A DNA stretch of 11,913 nucleotides. Source: an uncultured Anaerosacchariphilus sp. GTDB lineage: Bacteria > Bacillota > Clostridia > Lachnospirales > Lachnospiraceae. This document shows, one piece after another, positions 1 to 5,926 of this stretch. The position numbers and the translations under genes are program-made. The notes under the pieces are model-generated. The model saw only the letters and a list, made by a program, of their open reading frames with translations, was not told where the DNA came from and did no database searches. The number at the start of each line of letters is the position of its first letter. Within the stretch, counting starts at the first letter, position 1. The stretch lies in NCBI GenBank assembly GCA_934402125.1, contig CAKRTY010000019.1:1-11913 (forward strand). The letters run 5' to 3'.

Positions 1-1235
1 ATTATAAGCGGGTATTAAAGATTGAAGGCTTTACGGCTCATTATAAAGAAGATGTGCGCCAGGAGATCCTGCAGTTCTATTACGCAAGCCATGATCTGGA
101 GGATCTGGATCAGGAGTTTTTTGTGACTGAAACTACGCAGATGACCCCAAAGGACCGGGGACGCTACGTGGAAATCCTGATTCTCCGGGGGCTGTATGAG
201 GACGCCTGGAATCTGGTCCGCAGCTACGATTATTCCATGGTCCGGGTAAAGCTTCTGCTGAAGCTGGCAGTCTGGAAGATGCGGGAGCTGGAGTATGAGG
301 AGGACGCCTTTCTTCTGAAGCTCTGTCTGTATATCTTCCGGAAGCATAAGTACAACGAAGGAATTCTGGAATACCTGTCCGGCTATTATTACGGCTCCAT
401 GGCGGTCATGGAGGAGGTCTGGCGGGAAGCGCGGGAATTTGAGCTGGACGTCTTTGATCTGGAGGAGCGGATTCTGGGACAGATGCTTTTTACCGGCCAG
501 GTGCGGGAAGAGGCTGCGGAGATTTTCCTGGATTACCGCAGGCTGGGAGGCGACGGCCTGGTGGCGAAGGCATGGCTTACCTGGATGTGCTGGCAGGATT
601 TTGTGCGGGACGAGAAGGCGCCGGAGGCGGTCTACGGGGAGCTTGAGCAGGCCATCGTCTGGGAAGCCGGTCTGGCTCCGGTCTGCGATCTGGCCTATCT
701 TCGGTATCTGTCCGGCAAGCGCAAAATGACAGAGGCAGAGGAGATCCGGGCAGAACAGATGGTAAGAGTGTGCGTCCAGAAGAAAATGCGCTTCGGCTTT
801 ATGAAGCAGCTTCTGGGCAGACTGGGCCGGCCGGAGCTTCTGGAGGATAAAACCTTTGTGGAATACCGGGCTAATCCGGCCCATAAAGTCATTCTCCATT
901 ATGTGATTGAGTCGCCCCGGATCCGGAACTGCAATTATGTGGCGGAGCGTCTGTATCCGGTGGAGCCGGGACTGTTTGTAAAAGAATTTACCCTTTTTTA
1001 CGGGGATCGCCTGACCTGGTTCGTGACTGAGGAGGACGGACAGGGTGAGCACGCCACTCCGGATCACAGCTTTGTGGAGGGCGAGGAGGAGCCACTTGTG
1101 ACCGGCACCAAATACGCCGGCGTCTATGAGATGGCCCGCTCTCTGTCTGAGCATGATATGGGCGCTCTGGAGGAACAGTACCGGACTTATGAAAAAAAGA
1201 AGTTTCTGGTGGAAACCATGTTTTCCATAAAATAA
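1..1235 (+). CDS. DUF5717-like large helical protein, C-terminal part (5'-truncated by window edge)
   Basis: The frame is open from the left edge (first full codon at base 3) to the TAA at 1233-1235, giving 410 visible residues. An internal GTG at 54 has no convincing ribosome binding site, so the true start lies upstream of the window. Roughly the first 290 residues are strongly alpha-helical, with repeated paired helices rich in Leu, Tyr, Glu and Arg that resemble TPR or other solenoid repeats. Residues about 290-345 look beta-rich (VILHYVIESP, then EFTLFYGDRLTWFV), followed by an acidic loop and a final charged helix. I see no signal peptide, membrane segment or catalytic motif in the visible part. 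The next gene starts 28 bp downstream behind a strong RBS, so the two are probably co-transcribed. The DUF5717 name rests on my recollection of a large Lachnospiraceae protein encoded beside a DUF5716 Hsp70-like protein. The function is unknown. Confidence 0.6.
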   Translation, partial: YKRVLKIEGFTAHYKEDVRQEILQFYYASHDLEDLDQEFFVTETTQMTPKDRGRYVEILILRGLYEDAWNLVRSYDYSMVRVKLLLKLAVWKMRELEYEEDAFLLKLCLYIFRKHKYNEGILEYLSGYYYGSMAVMEEVWREAREFELDVFDLEERILGQMLFTGQVREEAAEIFLDYRRLGGDGLVAKAWLTWMCWQDFVRDEKAPEAVYGELEQAIVWEAGLAPVCDLAYLRYLSGKRKMTEAEEIRAEQMVRVCVQKKMRFGFMKQLLGRLGRPELLEDKTFVEYRANPAHKVILHYVIESPRIRNCNYVAERLYPVEPGLFVKEFTLFYGDRLTWFVTEEDGQGEHATPDHSFVEGEEEPLVTGTKYAGVYEMARSLSEHDMGALEEQYRTYEKKKFLVETMFSIK

Positions 1236-1263
1236 TGCGTGAAAGGATAGGAGGTAGCAGACA

Positions 1264-2373
1264 GTGGGAGCCTTTGTAATAGGGTTTGATCTGGGAAAGG
1301 AATATTCCCAGATCTGCTGCTGGAATGACAAATCCAAAGAACCGGTTTCGGTTTCCATCGAGCCCGGCACAGAGAAATACCGGATTCCGACAGAAAATAC
1401 AGAGAGCTTTTTAAAGAGGGCCATGCGGCTCTTGAAGCCCTACGGGAAGCTTCACGAGGCTGAGGCCCTGGTGTTCTGTCTGGAGCAGGCGGACGAACCA
1501 GCCGTTCAGGAGCTGAGACGCCTGGCCATGCAGCTTCTGGGAGTCCCGGAGAGCCGGATTTTTGTCCAGTCCCGGGAGGAGAGCTTCTGCGCCTATGTGC
1601 TGCATCAGTCCCGGGAAATCTGGCGGCACCAGGCGGTGCTGTTTACCTGCGAGGGAGAACGGCTTCAGAGCACGGTGCTCAACAGCAACAGCCGGACGGT
1701 TCCGGTTATGGCACGGACAGAGAAGGAAGAAAAGTGGCAGGCCTCCCTGGAGGGCTATACGGCGGCGGAAAAGGATCTGCTGCTGTCCGGAATTGCCCGG
1801 GATATTTTTGGCGGACGTCCGGTTTCTTCTGTTTTCCTGGTGGGCGATGGCTTTGGGGAAAACTGGTATGAGGAGAGCCTGAAGATCTTATGCGGAGCCG
1901 GAAGACGGGTGTTTGCCGGCAACAATTTATTTGCCAAGGGAGCCTGCTACCGGGCCATGGAAGAACTGAAGAAGCCGGAGGAGCGTTCCTTTGTCTATCT
2001 GGGAGAGGATAAGATTTCCTATAACGTGGGAATCCGCACCCGCGGCAGCAGGGAAAGCGTGTATACACTGCTGAACGCGGGAACCAGCTGGTACGAGGCC
2101 AAGGCAGAGTGCCAGGTACTGCTGGCAGACGAGCCGGTGCTGGAATTTATCCTGAAGCCCATGCAGGGAAAAGAAACCCTGAAGGATACGGTTGCCCTGC
2201 CGGGGCTTCCGGAGCGGCCCCCCAGAACCACCAGACTTGGTATTTCGGTGGAATTTTCCGGAGTGGAGCAGCTGAAAATCCAGATTCGGGATATGGGCTT
2301 TGGGGAACTCTTTCCTTCTTCGGATCTGACCTGGAATGAGGTCGTTGATTTTAGTCAGGAAGGGGGCTGCTGA
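1264..2373 (+). CDS. DUF5716-like divergent Hsp70-fold protein, probable pseudo-ATPase
   Basis: This gene encodes 369 aa from a GTG at 1264, set by AGGAGGT at 1249-1255. What I see is a compact Hsp70 layout. The phosphate-1 loop GFDLGKEYS is at 7-15. A segment like the DnaK stretch before EPTAAALAYG runs about 67-112, with QSREESFCAY in place of the motif. The adenosine-side motif FLVGDGF starts at 191, and NNLFAKGACYRA at 220-231 matches the DnaK PDEAVAYGAA position. Residues about 232-360 resemble the Hsp70 substrate-binding beta domain (YNVGIRTRG at 243-251). The nucleotide domain is about 230 residues rather than about 380, and there is no C-terminal helical lid. The phosphate-2 loop, DLGGGT in DnaK, reads FTCEGE at 127-132, so the metal-coordinating Asp, two glycines and the Thr are gone. 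ATP hydrolysis therefore seems unlikely, although nucleotide binding may persist. The family name is from memory. A cytoplasmic chaperone-like or scaffold role with its neighbours is inference. Confidence 0.65.
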   Translation: MGAFVIGFDLGKEYSQICCWNDKSKEPVSVSIEPGTEKYRIPTENTESFLKRAMRLLKPYGKLHEAEALVFCLEQADEPAVQELRRLAMQLLGVPESRIFVQSREESFCAYVLHQSREIWRHQAVLFTCEGERLQSTVLNSNSRTVPVMARTEKEEKWQASLEGYTAAEKDLLLSGIARDIFGGRPVSSVFLVGDGFGENWYEESLKILCGAGRRVFAGNNLFAKGACYRAMEELKKPEERSFVYLGEDKISYNVGIRTRGSRESVYTLLNAGTSWYEAKAECQVLLADEPVLEFILKPMQGKETLKDTVALPGLPERPPRTTRLGISVEFSGVEQLKIQIRDMGFGELFPSSDLTWNEVVDFSQEGGC

Positions 2374-2375
2374 AG

Positions 2376-3164
2376 ATGGGAACCGTTATGATATGCCGGG
2401 ACGAACCGGTAAAGACGCCTTATTACATAGAAAGTATGGGGATCCGCCTCTATTCTATGGAGGAGCTGGCCTTTTTCCTTTATGAAAATGTGTATCTGGC
2501 AGATCGGCAGATGCTGGGGGAACGGCTCTGGGAGTGGATCCGCACCGAGATTCACAATCCGGATCTGGCTGATAAGCTGAAAAAGGGCGCGGAGGCGGGC
2601 AGCAGCATCCAGAATATGGTGCTGACCATTCTGCGGAGTGTGGATTATTATACCCAGGAGGAGCTGACGGAGCTTTCCGCCCGGATGAAGGTGCTGAAGA
2701 CCTATCAGGAGCAGGAGCGCCTGAAGCTGCGGGCAGATGAGTATTTTATCAACGGCAATTACCAGGCGGCGATCTATGAATATGAGAAGATTCTGGATAT
2801 CCGGCAGAGCGACCGCCTGGGCGTGGAGTTTTATGCTCATGTCTGGAATAATCTGGGAGTCTGCTGCTGCAGGCTTTTCCGGTTCGGGCAGGCGGCCAGG
2901 GCGTTCCGGACCTCCTGGCAGTATCAGAAGGATCCGGAGGTGCTGAAGGAATACGTCTTTGCCATGCGTCTGGGCCTGTCGGACGATGATTTCGAGCAGG
3001 CCATGGAGCTTCAGAATATAGGCGGGGAGCAGCTTCTGGAGCTGATGGAGGAGTATGAGAGGCTTCTTGGGGAGGCCGGGGAGCATCTGAGCCTGCCGGA
3101 ATCTCTGACAGAGAAAATCTATGAGCTGGAGCGGGAATATGAAAAAAATGCCCGTTACGCATAA
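2376..3164 (+). CDS. TPR-containing hypothetical protein (co-chaperone-like)
   Basis: This gene encodes 262 aa, starting 2 bp after the stop of the Hsp70-like gene, which suggests translational coupling. A purine-rich AGGAAGGGGG sits at about 2358-2367. The protein is soluble, with no signal peptide or membrane segment. Residues 1-105 are mostly helical and unrecognised. Residues about 115-141 form a clear TPR unit (LRADEYFINGNYQAAIYEYEKIL), and about 152-185 form a second (WNNLGVCCCRLFRFGQAARAF). The C-terminal 70 residues form charged, Glu/Leu-rich helices with coiled-coil character. Three consecutive cysteines (163-165, codons at 2862-2870) lie inside the second TPR, which is unusual. TPR modules commonly bind peptides or Hsp70/Hsp90 tails, so co-operation with the neighbouring Hsp70-like protein is plausible but unproven. 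No named family beyond TPR is recognised. Confidence 0.6.
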   Translation: MGTVMICRDEPVKTPYYIESMGIRLYSMEELAFFLYENVYLADRQMLGERLWEWIRTEIHNPDLADKLKKGAEAGSSIQNMVLTILRSVDYYTQEELTELSARMKVLKTYQEQERLKLRADEYFINGNYQAAIYEYEKILDIRQSDRLGVEFYAHVWNNLGVCCCRLFRFGQAARAFRTSWQYQKDPEVLKEYVFAMRLGLSDDDFEQAMELQNIGGEQLLELMEEYERLLGEAGEHLSLPESLTEKIYELEREYEKNARYA

Positions 3165-3171
3165 CTTCCGG

Positions 3172-3200
3172 TTGACAGTTCCGGCGTCAGATGATAGAAT
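3172..3200 (+). promoter_or_regulatory. Sigma-A promoter of the ABC transporter operon (extended -10)
   Basis: A perfect -35 box TTGACA lies at 3172-3177. After a 17-bp spacer comes TAGAAT at 3195-3200 (5 of 6 consensus), preceded by a TGA extended -10 element at 3192-3194. Transcription should begin near 3207, about 66 nt before the lipoprotein start. The -35 box begins only 8 bp after the stop of the TPR gene. I see no terminator between that gene and this promoter, so read-through from the upstream operon is possible. Confidence 0.8.
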
Positions 3201-3213
3201 GCAATGGTACCGA

Positions 3214-3228
3214 CACTTTAATAAAGTG
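3214..3228. promoter_or_regulatory. Perfect 15-bp palindrome in the ABC operon leader, candidate operator
   Basis: CACTTTA, a central A, then TAAAGTG form a perfect odd-centred palindrome about 7-21 bases downstream of the predicted transcription start. It is flanked by near-direct repeats GCAATGGTAC (3201-3210) and GCAGTGGTAG (3228-3237), which match at 8 of 10 positions. The position suits a dimeric repressor acting as a roadblock. As RNA it could form only a small 6-bp hairpin with a 3-nt loop, without a T-tract, so it is not a terminator. No named regulator site is recognised. Confidence 0.45.
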
Positions 3229-3258
3229 CAGTGGTAGCAGGAAGAAATTCAAATCCGC

Positions 3259-3266
3259 GGGAGGAG
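3259..3266 (+). promoter_or_regulatory. RBS that fixes the lipoprotein start
   Basis: GGGAGGAG lies 6 nt upstream of the ATG at 3273. It rules out the in-frame GTG at 3231, which has no RBS and would place 14 polar residues ahead of the signal peptide. Confidence 0.85.
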
Positions 3267-3272
3267 ATTATT

Positions 3273-4145
3273 ATGAAAAAGAAAGTAGTAAGCGTATTTT
3301 TATGTGGAGTACTGGCAGCGTCCATGCTGGCAGGCTGTGGTTCTTCCAAGCAGGAGGAAGTGGTAACCAATACGGATGCAGAGGATGCGGCGGCAGATAA
3401 AGAGGTAGACGAGGCAGACGCGGACGCGGCTTCTACAGACAGCGATATGGCATATGTGGTAGATAAGGGAACGCTGGTAGTCGGCATTACCGATTTTGAG
3501 CCTATGGATTACAAGGATGAGAATGGCGACTGGGTAGGCTTCGATGCGGATATGGCCAAGGCCATCGCAGAGAGCCAGGGTGTCGATGTGGAATTTGTGG
3601 AGATCGACTGGGATAATAAGGTTCTGGAGTTGGATGGAAAGAGCATCGACTGCGTATGGAACGGCATGACCCTGACCGACGAGGTAACGAGCTCCATGGA
3701 ATGTACCGGCGCGTACCTGAACAACGCCCAGGTGGTTGTAGTTCCGAAGGACGTGGCTGACAAGTATCAGGATACAGACAGCCTGAAGGATTTAAGCTTT
3801 GCAGTAGAGGCAGGAAGCGCAGGAGAGGCTGAGGTCAGCGCCCTGGGACTGGATTACACACCGGTTAAGGCACAGTCTGACGCTCTTCTGGAGGTAGCAT
3901 CCGGTACCTCTGACGCGGCAGTCATCGACTCTCTGATGGCGGCAGCTATGATTGGCGAGGGAACCAGCTACGAAAAGCTGACCTACACCGTTGCGCTGAA
4001 CAGTGAGAAATACGGCGTAGGCTTCCGGAAGGGTTCCGACCTGGCGGCAGTGCTGGATGAGTTCTTTGCTAATGCTACCACAGATGGCAGCATGAAGGCC
4101 TGCGCAGAGAAGTACGGCGTCCAGGCAGCCCTGGTACAGGAATAA
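3273..4145 (+). CDS. Amino-acid-type ABC transporter substrate-binding lipoprotein (family 3, PF00497)
   Basis: This gene encodes 290 aa. A lysine-rich start (MKKK) and hydrophobic core lead to the lipobox LAGC with the lipidated cysteine at 22, so the mature protein should be anchored outside the cytoplasmic membrane. Residues 23-58 form an acidic Ala/Asp/Glu spacer. The ligand-binding fold covers about 59-290, with the family opening LVVGITDFEPMDY (68-80) and VGFDADMAKAIA (88-99). In GlnH and HisJ a conserved arginine, in the context TDER or TEKR, binds the ligand alpha-carboxylate. Here the same position is TDEV, with Val138 (GTA at 3684-3686). The aspartate expected to bind the ligand amine appears conserved as Asp219 in AAVIDS. 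The protein is the first gene of an importer operon with the permease and ATPase downstream. The ligand cannot be named and may not be a standard amino acid with a free carboxylate. Confidence 0.9.
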   Translation: MKKKVVSVFLCGVLAASMLAGCGSSKQEEVVTNTDAEDAAADKEVDEADADAASTDSDMAYVVDKGTLVVGITDFEPMDYKDENGDWVGFDADMAKAIAESQGVDVEFVEIDWDNKVLELDGKSIDCVWNGMTLTDEVTSSMECTGAYLNNAQVVVVPKDVADKYQDTDSLKDLSFAVEAGSAGEAEVSALGLDYTPVKAQSDALLEVASGTSDAAVIDSLMAAAMIGEGTSYEKLTYTVALNSEKYGVGFRKGSDLAAVLDEFFANATTDGSMKACAEKYGVQAALVQE

Positions 4146-4175
4146 GAATAAAAGCGAAGGCAAAAGAGAAGTAAT

Positions 4176-4862
4176 ATGGAACGAATCATAGAACAGATGC
4201 CGATTGTTCTGGGCGCGTTGAACAGCGGTTTTCTGCAGACACTGAGACTGTTTTTTATCACATTGATCGGAGCGGTGCCTTTGGGGCTTGTGATAGCCTT
4301 TGGCTCCATGTCAAGGTTCCGCCCCTTAAGCATGTTATCCAAGCTGCTTGTCTGGATCATACGCGGTACGCCGCTTATGATCCAGCTGCTGATTATCTTT
4401 TATTTTCCGGGTCTGGTACTGGGTAAGCAGATCTGGGGCGGTGGAGAGACCGGCCGTTTTCTGGCGGCTGCCATTTCCTTCATCCTGAACTATGCCTGTT
4501 ATTTTTCCGAGATCTACCGGGGCGGCATCCAGAGCGTACCGGTGGGCCAGGAGGAAGCGGGCCTGGTGCTGGGTAAGACCAAAAGCCAGATTTTCTTTAA
4601 AATCAAGCTGATGCAGATGATTAAGCGGATTGTACCGCCCATGTCCAATGAGATCATTACCCTGGTCAAGGATACCTCCCTGGCGCGGATCATTGCCCTT
4701 CAGGAGATTATCTGGGCCGGACAGGCATTTATGAAGGGCTCCCAGGGAATTGCAGGTGAGATCTGGCCGCTGTTCTTTACGGCTGTCTATTATCTGATCT
4801 TCAACGGTGTTCTGACCGTTCTTCTGGAACGGCTGGAGCGGAAACTGGATTATTTCAGATAA
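4176..4862 (+). CDS. Amino-acid-type ABC transporter permease (HisM/GlnP family, PF00528)
   Basis: This gene encodes 228 aa and starts 30 bp after the binding protein, behind a weak purine-rich site (AGAGAAG). It has four to five hydrophobic membrane segments, at about 15-42, 52-82, 95-115 and 195-218, plus a weaker one near 168-185. The cytoplasmic EAA loop that docks on the ATPase is clear at about 120-172: SVPVGQEEAGLVLGKT, then PPMSNEI and LVKDTSLA, the usual signature of polar-amino-acid permeases. WIIRGTPLMIQ (60-70) is another hallmark of the family. Only one permease is encoded, so it probably forms a homodimer in the cytoplasmic membrane. Length and layout are normal for the family. 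The stop codon overlaps the RBS of the ATPase gene. Confidence 0.92.
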   Translation: MERIIEQMPIVLGALNSGFLQTLRLFFITLIGAVPLGLVIAFGSMSRFRPLSMLSKLLVWIIRGTPLMIQLLIIFYFPGLVLGKQIWGGGETGRFLAAAISFILNYACYFSEIYRGGIQSVPVGQEEAGLVLGKTKSQIFFKIKLMQMIKRIVPPMSNEIITLVKDTSLARIIALQEIIWAGQAFMKGSQGIAGEIWPLFFTAVYYLIFNGVLTVLLERLERKLDYFR

Positions 4863-4877
4863 GGAGGGCGCTAAGAA

Positions 4878-5663
4878 ATGGCAATACTGGAAGTAGAACA
4901 CGTAAGTAAAACCTTTGATAATACAGAGGTATTAAAGGATATCAGCTTTACCCTGGAGAAGGGAGAGGTGGTGTCCATCATCGGTTCCTCGGGAAGCGGT
5001 AAAACCACCTTTCTTCGGTGCCTGAATTTTCTGGAGCGGCCGGATACCGGCGTAATCCGTGTGGGCGGGGAGACCCTGTTTGACGCGGAAGATCCGCTGA
5101 CCCTGCAGGAATCCGAGATTCGCAAAAAACGTCTGCATTTCGGACTGGTGTTCCAGTCCTTCAACCTGTTCCCCCAGTACACAGCCCTGGGCAACGTAAT
5201 GCTGGCCAAGGAGCTTCTGGCCAGGGAACAGCCGGATTATAAAGCAAGAAAAAAGGAAATTCACGCGGAGATTGAGGCGGAGGCCAAAGGTCTGCTGACC
5301 CAGATGGGACTGGCGGACCGGATGAACAATTATCCCCATCAGCTGTCCGGCGGACAGTGTCAGCGTGTGGCGATTGCCCGCGCCTTGGCGTTAAAGCCGG
5401 ATATCCTCTGCTTTGACGAGCCGACCTCGGCGTTGGATCCGGAGCTGACCGGAGAGGTGCTGAAGGTTATCCGGGAGCTGGCAGACCAGAATACGACGAT
5501 GATCATCGTAACCCATGAAATGGCCTTTGCCCGGGATGTGGCAAGCCAGGTGATCTTCATGGACGACGGCCGTATCCTGGAAAAGGGAACGCCGGAGGAA
5601 GTGTTTGAGCATACCCGGGAGGAGCGTACAAAACAGTTCCTGTCCCGATTTACACAGGGATAA
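4878..5663 (+). CDS. Amino-acid-type ABC transporter ATP-binding protein (GlnQ/HisP family)
   Basis: This gene encodes 261 aa from the ATG at 4878, with AAGGAGGG at 4861-4868 overlapping the permease stop. All ABC ATPase motifs are intact: Walker A GSSGSGKTT at 36-44, Q-loop glutamine 93 (VFQSFNLFPQ), signature LSGGQ at 156-160, Walker B ILCFDE at 176-181 followed by the PTSALDP D-loop, and the switch histidine 213 (VTHEM). It should be an active ATPase driving import by the upstream permease and lipoprotein. The protein is slightly longer than the usual 240-250 aa because of a charged helical insertion between the Q-loop and the signature (about 112-137, rich in Lys, Glu and Arg). It is the last gene of the operon, and a strong intrinsic terminator begins 12 bp after its stop. 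Confidence 0.93.
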   Translation: MAILEVEHVSKTFDNTEVLKDISFTLEKGEVVSIIGSSGSGKTTFLRCLNFLERPDTGVIRVGGETLFDAEDPLTLQESEIRKKRLHFGLVFQSFNLFPQYTALGNVMLAKELLAREQPDYKARKKEIHAEIEAEAKGLLTQMGLADRMNNYPHQLSGGQCQRVAIARALALKPDILCFDEPTSALDPELTGEVLKVIRELADQNTTMIIVTHEMAFARDVASQVIFMDDGRILEKGTPEEVFEHTREERTKQFLSRFTQG

Positions 5664-5674
5664 GGTACAGAATG

Positions 5675-5702
5675 AAGGTGCTGGAGGACAGCACCTTTTT
5701 TT
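5675..5702 (+). terminator. Rho-independent terminator of the ABC operon
   Basis: A 9-bp stem AAGGTGCTG / CAGCACCTT (5675-5683 and 5689-5697) with a GAGGA loop is followed by a run of seven T (5696-5702). It lies directly after the ATPase gene. The last five T also form the outer end of the long inverted repeat that follows. Confidence 0.92.
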
Positions 5703-5764
5703 GCTCTATAGGAAATACTGTACTATATTAAAGTTCGAAAACTGCGATTCCTATAGAGCAAAAA
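5698..5764. repeat. 17-bp perfect inverted repeat with 33-nt loop
   Basis: The left arm is TTTTTGCTCTATAGGAA (5698-5714) and the right arm TTCCTATAGAGCAAAAA (5748-5764), with no mismatch. The 33-nt loop is AT-rich and holds a small inner hairpin AGTT-CGAA-AACT (5732-5743). Any transcript would form a strong hairpin, but no T-tract follows the right arm. The GC-rich structures that follow suggest it is the first part of a composite intergenic element. I see no coding potential here. Confidence 0.85.
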
Positions 5765-5765
5765 G

Positions 5766-5825
5766 CCCTCCGGGGGATCGCACTGCGGCGGAATGGAATG
5801 ATGTCGCTTACGCGACCCGCCGCAG
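5766..5825. repeat. Compound GC-rich stem-loops in the intergenic element
   Basis: A short CCC-TCCG-GGG hairpin (5766-5775) has a UNCG-type tetraloop. Next is a 9-bp stem CTGCGGCGG (5783-5791) / CCGCCGCAG (5817-5825) enclosing a second 5-bp stem GTCGC (5803-5807) / GCGAC (5812-5816) with a TTAC loop. The two stems abut at 5816/5817, so they could stack coaxially and leave an 11-nt bulge on one side (5792-5802). That is more organised than expected by chance and points to a structured RNA or a palindromic dispersed repeat. Confidence 0.6.
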
Positions 5826-5829
5826 GCGG

Positions 5830-5858
5830 AGAATCCTGCAATGCAGGATTCTATTTTT
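5830..5858 (+). terminator. Second terminator-like hairpin, just upstream of the miaA promoter
   Basis: AGAATCCTGCA (5830-5840) and TGCAGGATTCT (5842-5852) are perfect 11-bp complements around a single central A, followed after one A by five T (5854-5858). As RNA this gives a stem of eight to nine base pairs with a small loop. It could end read-through from the ABC operon or form the 3' end of a small RNA encoded in this gap. The stem is only moderately GC-rich, so termination may be partial. Confidence 0.6.
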
Positions 5859-5862
5859 AATC

Positions 5863-5891
5863 TTGAAAAAGTTTCTGTTTAATATTAGAAT
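5863..5891 (+). promoter_or_regulatory. Sigma-A promoter of miaA and its operon
   Basis: TTGAAA (5863-5868), a 17-bp spacer and TAGAAT (5886-5891) form a strong promoter. AT-rich DNA at 5853-5862 could act as an UP element. The predicted start near 5898 gives a leader of about 29 nt. The -10 hexamer is identical to that of the ABC operon. Confidence 0.75.
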
Positions 5892-5911
5892 AAAACAGAT
5901 TGCAAGAAAGC

Positions 5912-5920
5912 AAGGAGGAG
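5912..5920 (+). promoter_or_regulatory. RBS that fixes the miaA GTG start
   Basis: AAGGAGGAG lies 6 nt before GTG at 5927. The in-frame TTG at 5900 lies upstream of this RBS, so it is not the start. Confidence 0.85.
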
Positions 5921-5926
5921 AAGCCC

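Noticed and set aside
15..1424. 469-codon antisense open frame on the - strand
   Set aside because: It lies opposite the DUF5717-like and Hsp70-like genes. It has no RBS and its composition looks like an antisense shadow (Leu/His/Pro-rich, no motif). It arises from the codon bias of the + strand genes.
2355..3086. 243-codon antisense frame on the - strand
   Set aside because: It lies opposite the TPR gene and has no supporting signals.
3201..3240. T-box-like string (ATGGTACCGAC) in the ABC leader
   Set aside because: The leader is only about 66 nt, with no stem I specifier hairpin and no terminator, so it cannot be a T-box riboswitch.
3231..3272. Upstream GTG start for the binding protein
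   Set aside because: It has no RBS, and a strong RBS and ATG at 3273 give a textbook lipoprotein signal peptide.
5698..5764. Terminal inverted repeats of an insertion sequence
   Set aside because: The arms are only 33 nt apart with no transposase and no target-site duplication seen, so it is a hairpin, not an IS.
5900..5926. TTG start for miaA
   Set aside because: It lies upstream of the AAGGAGGAG site and close to the predicted transcription start. GTG at 5927 matches the family N-terminus.
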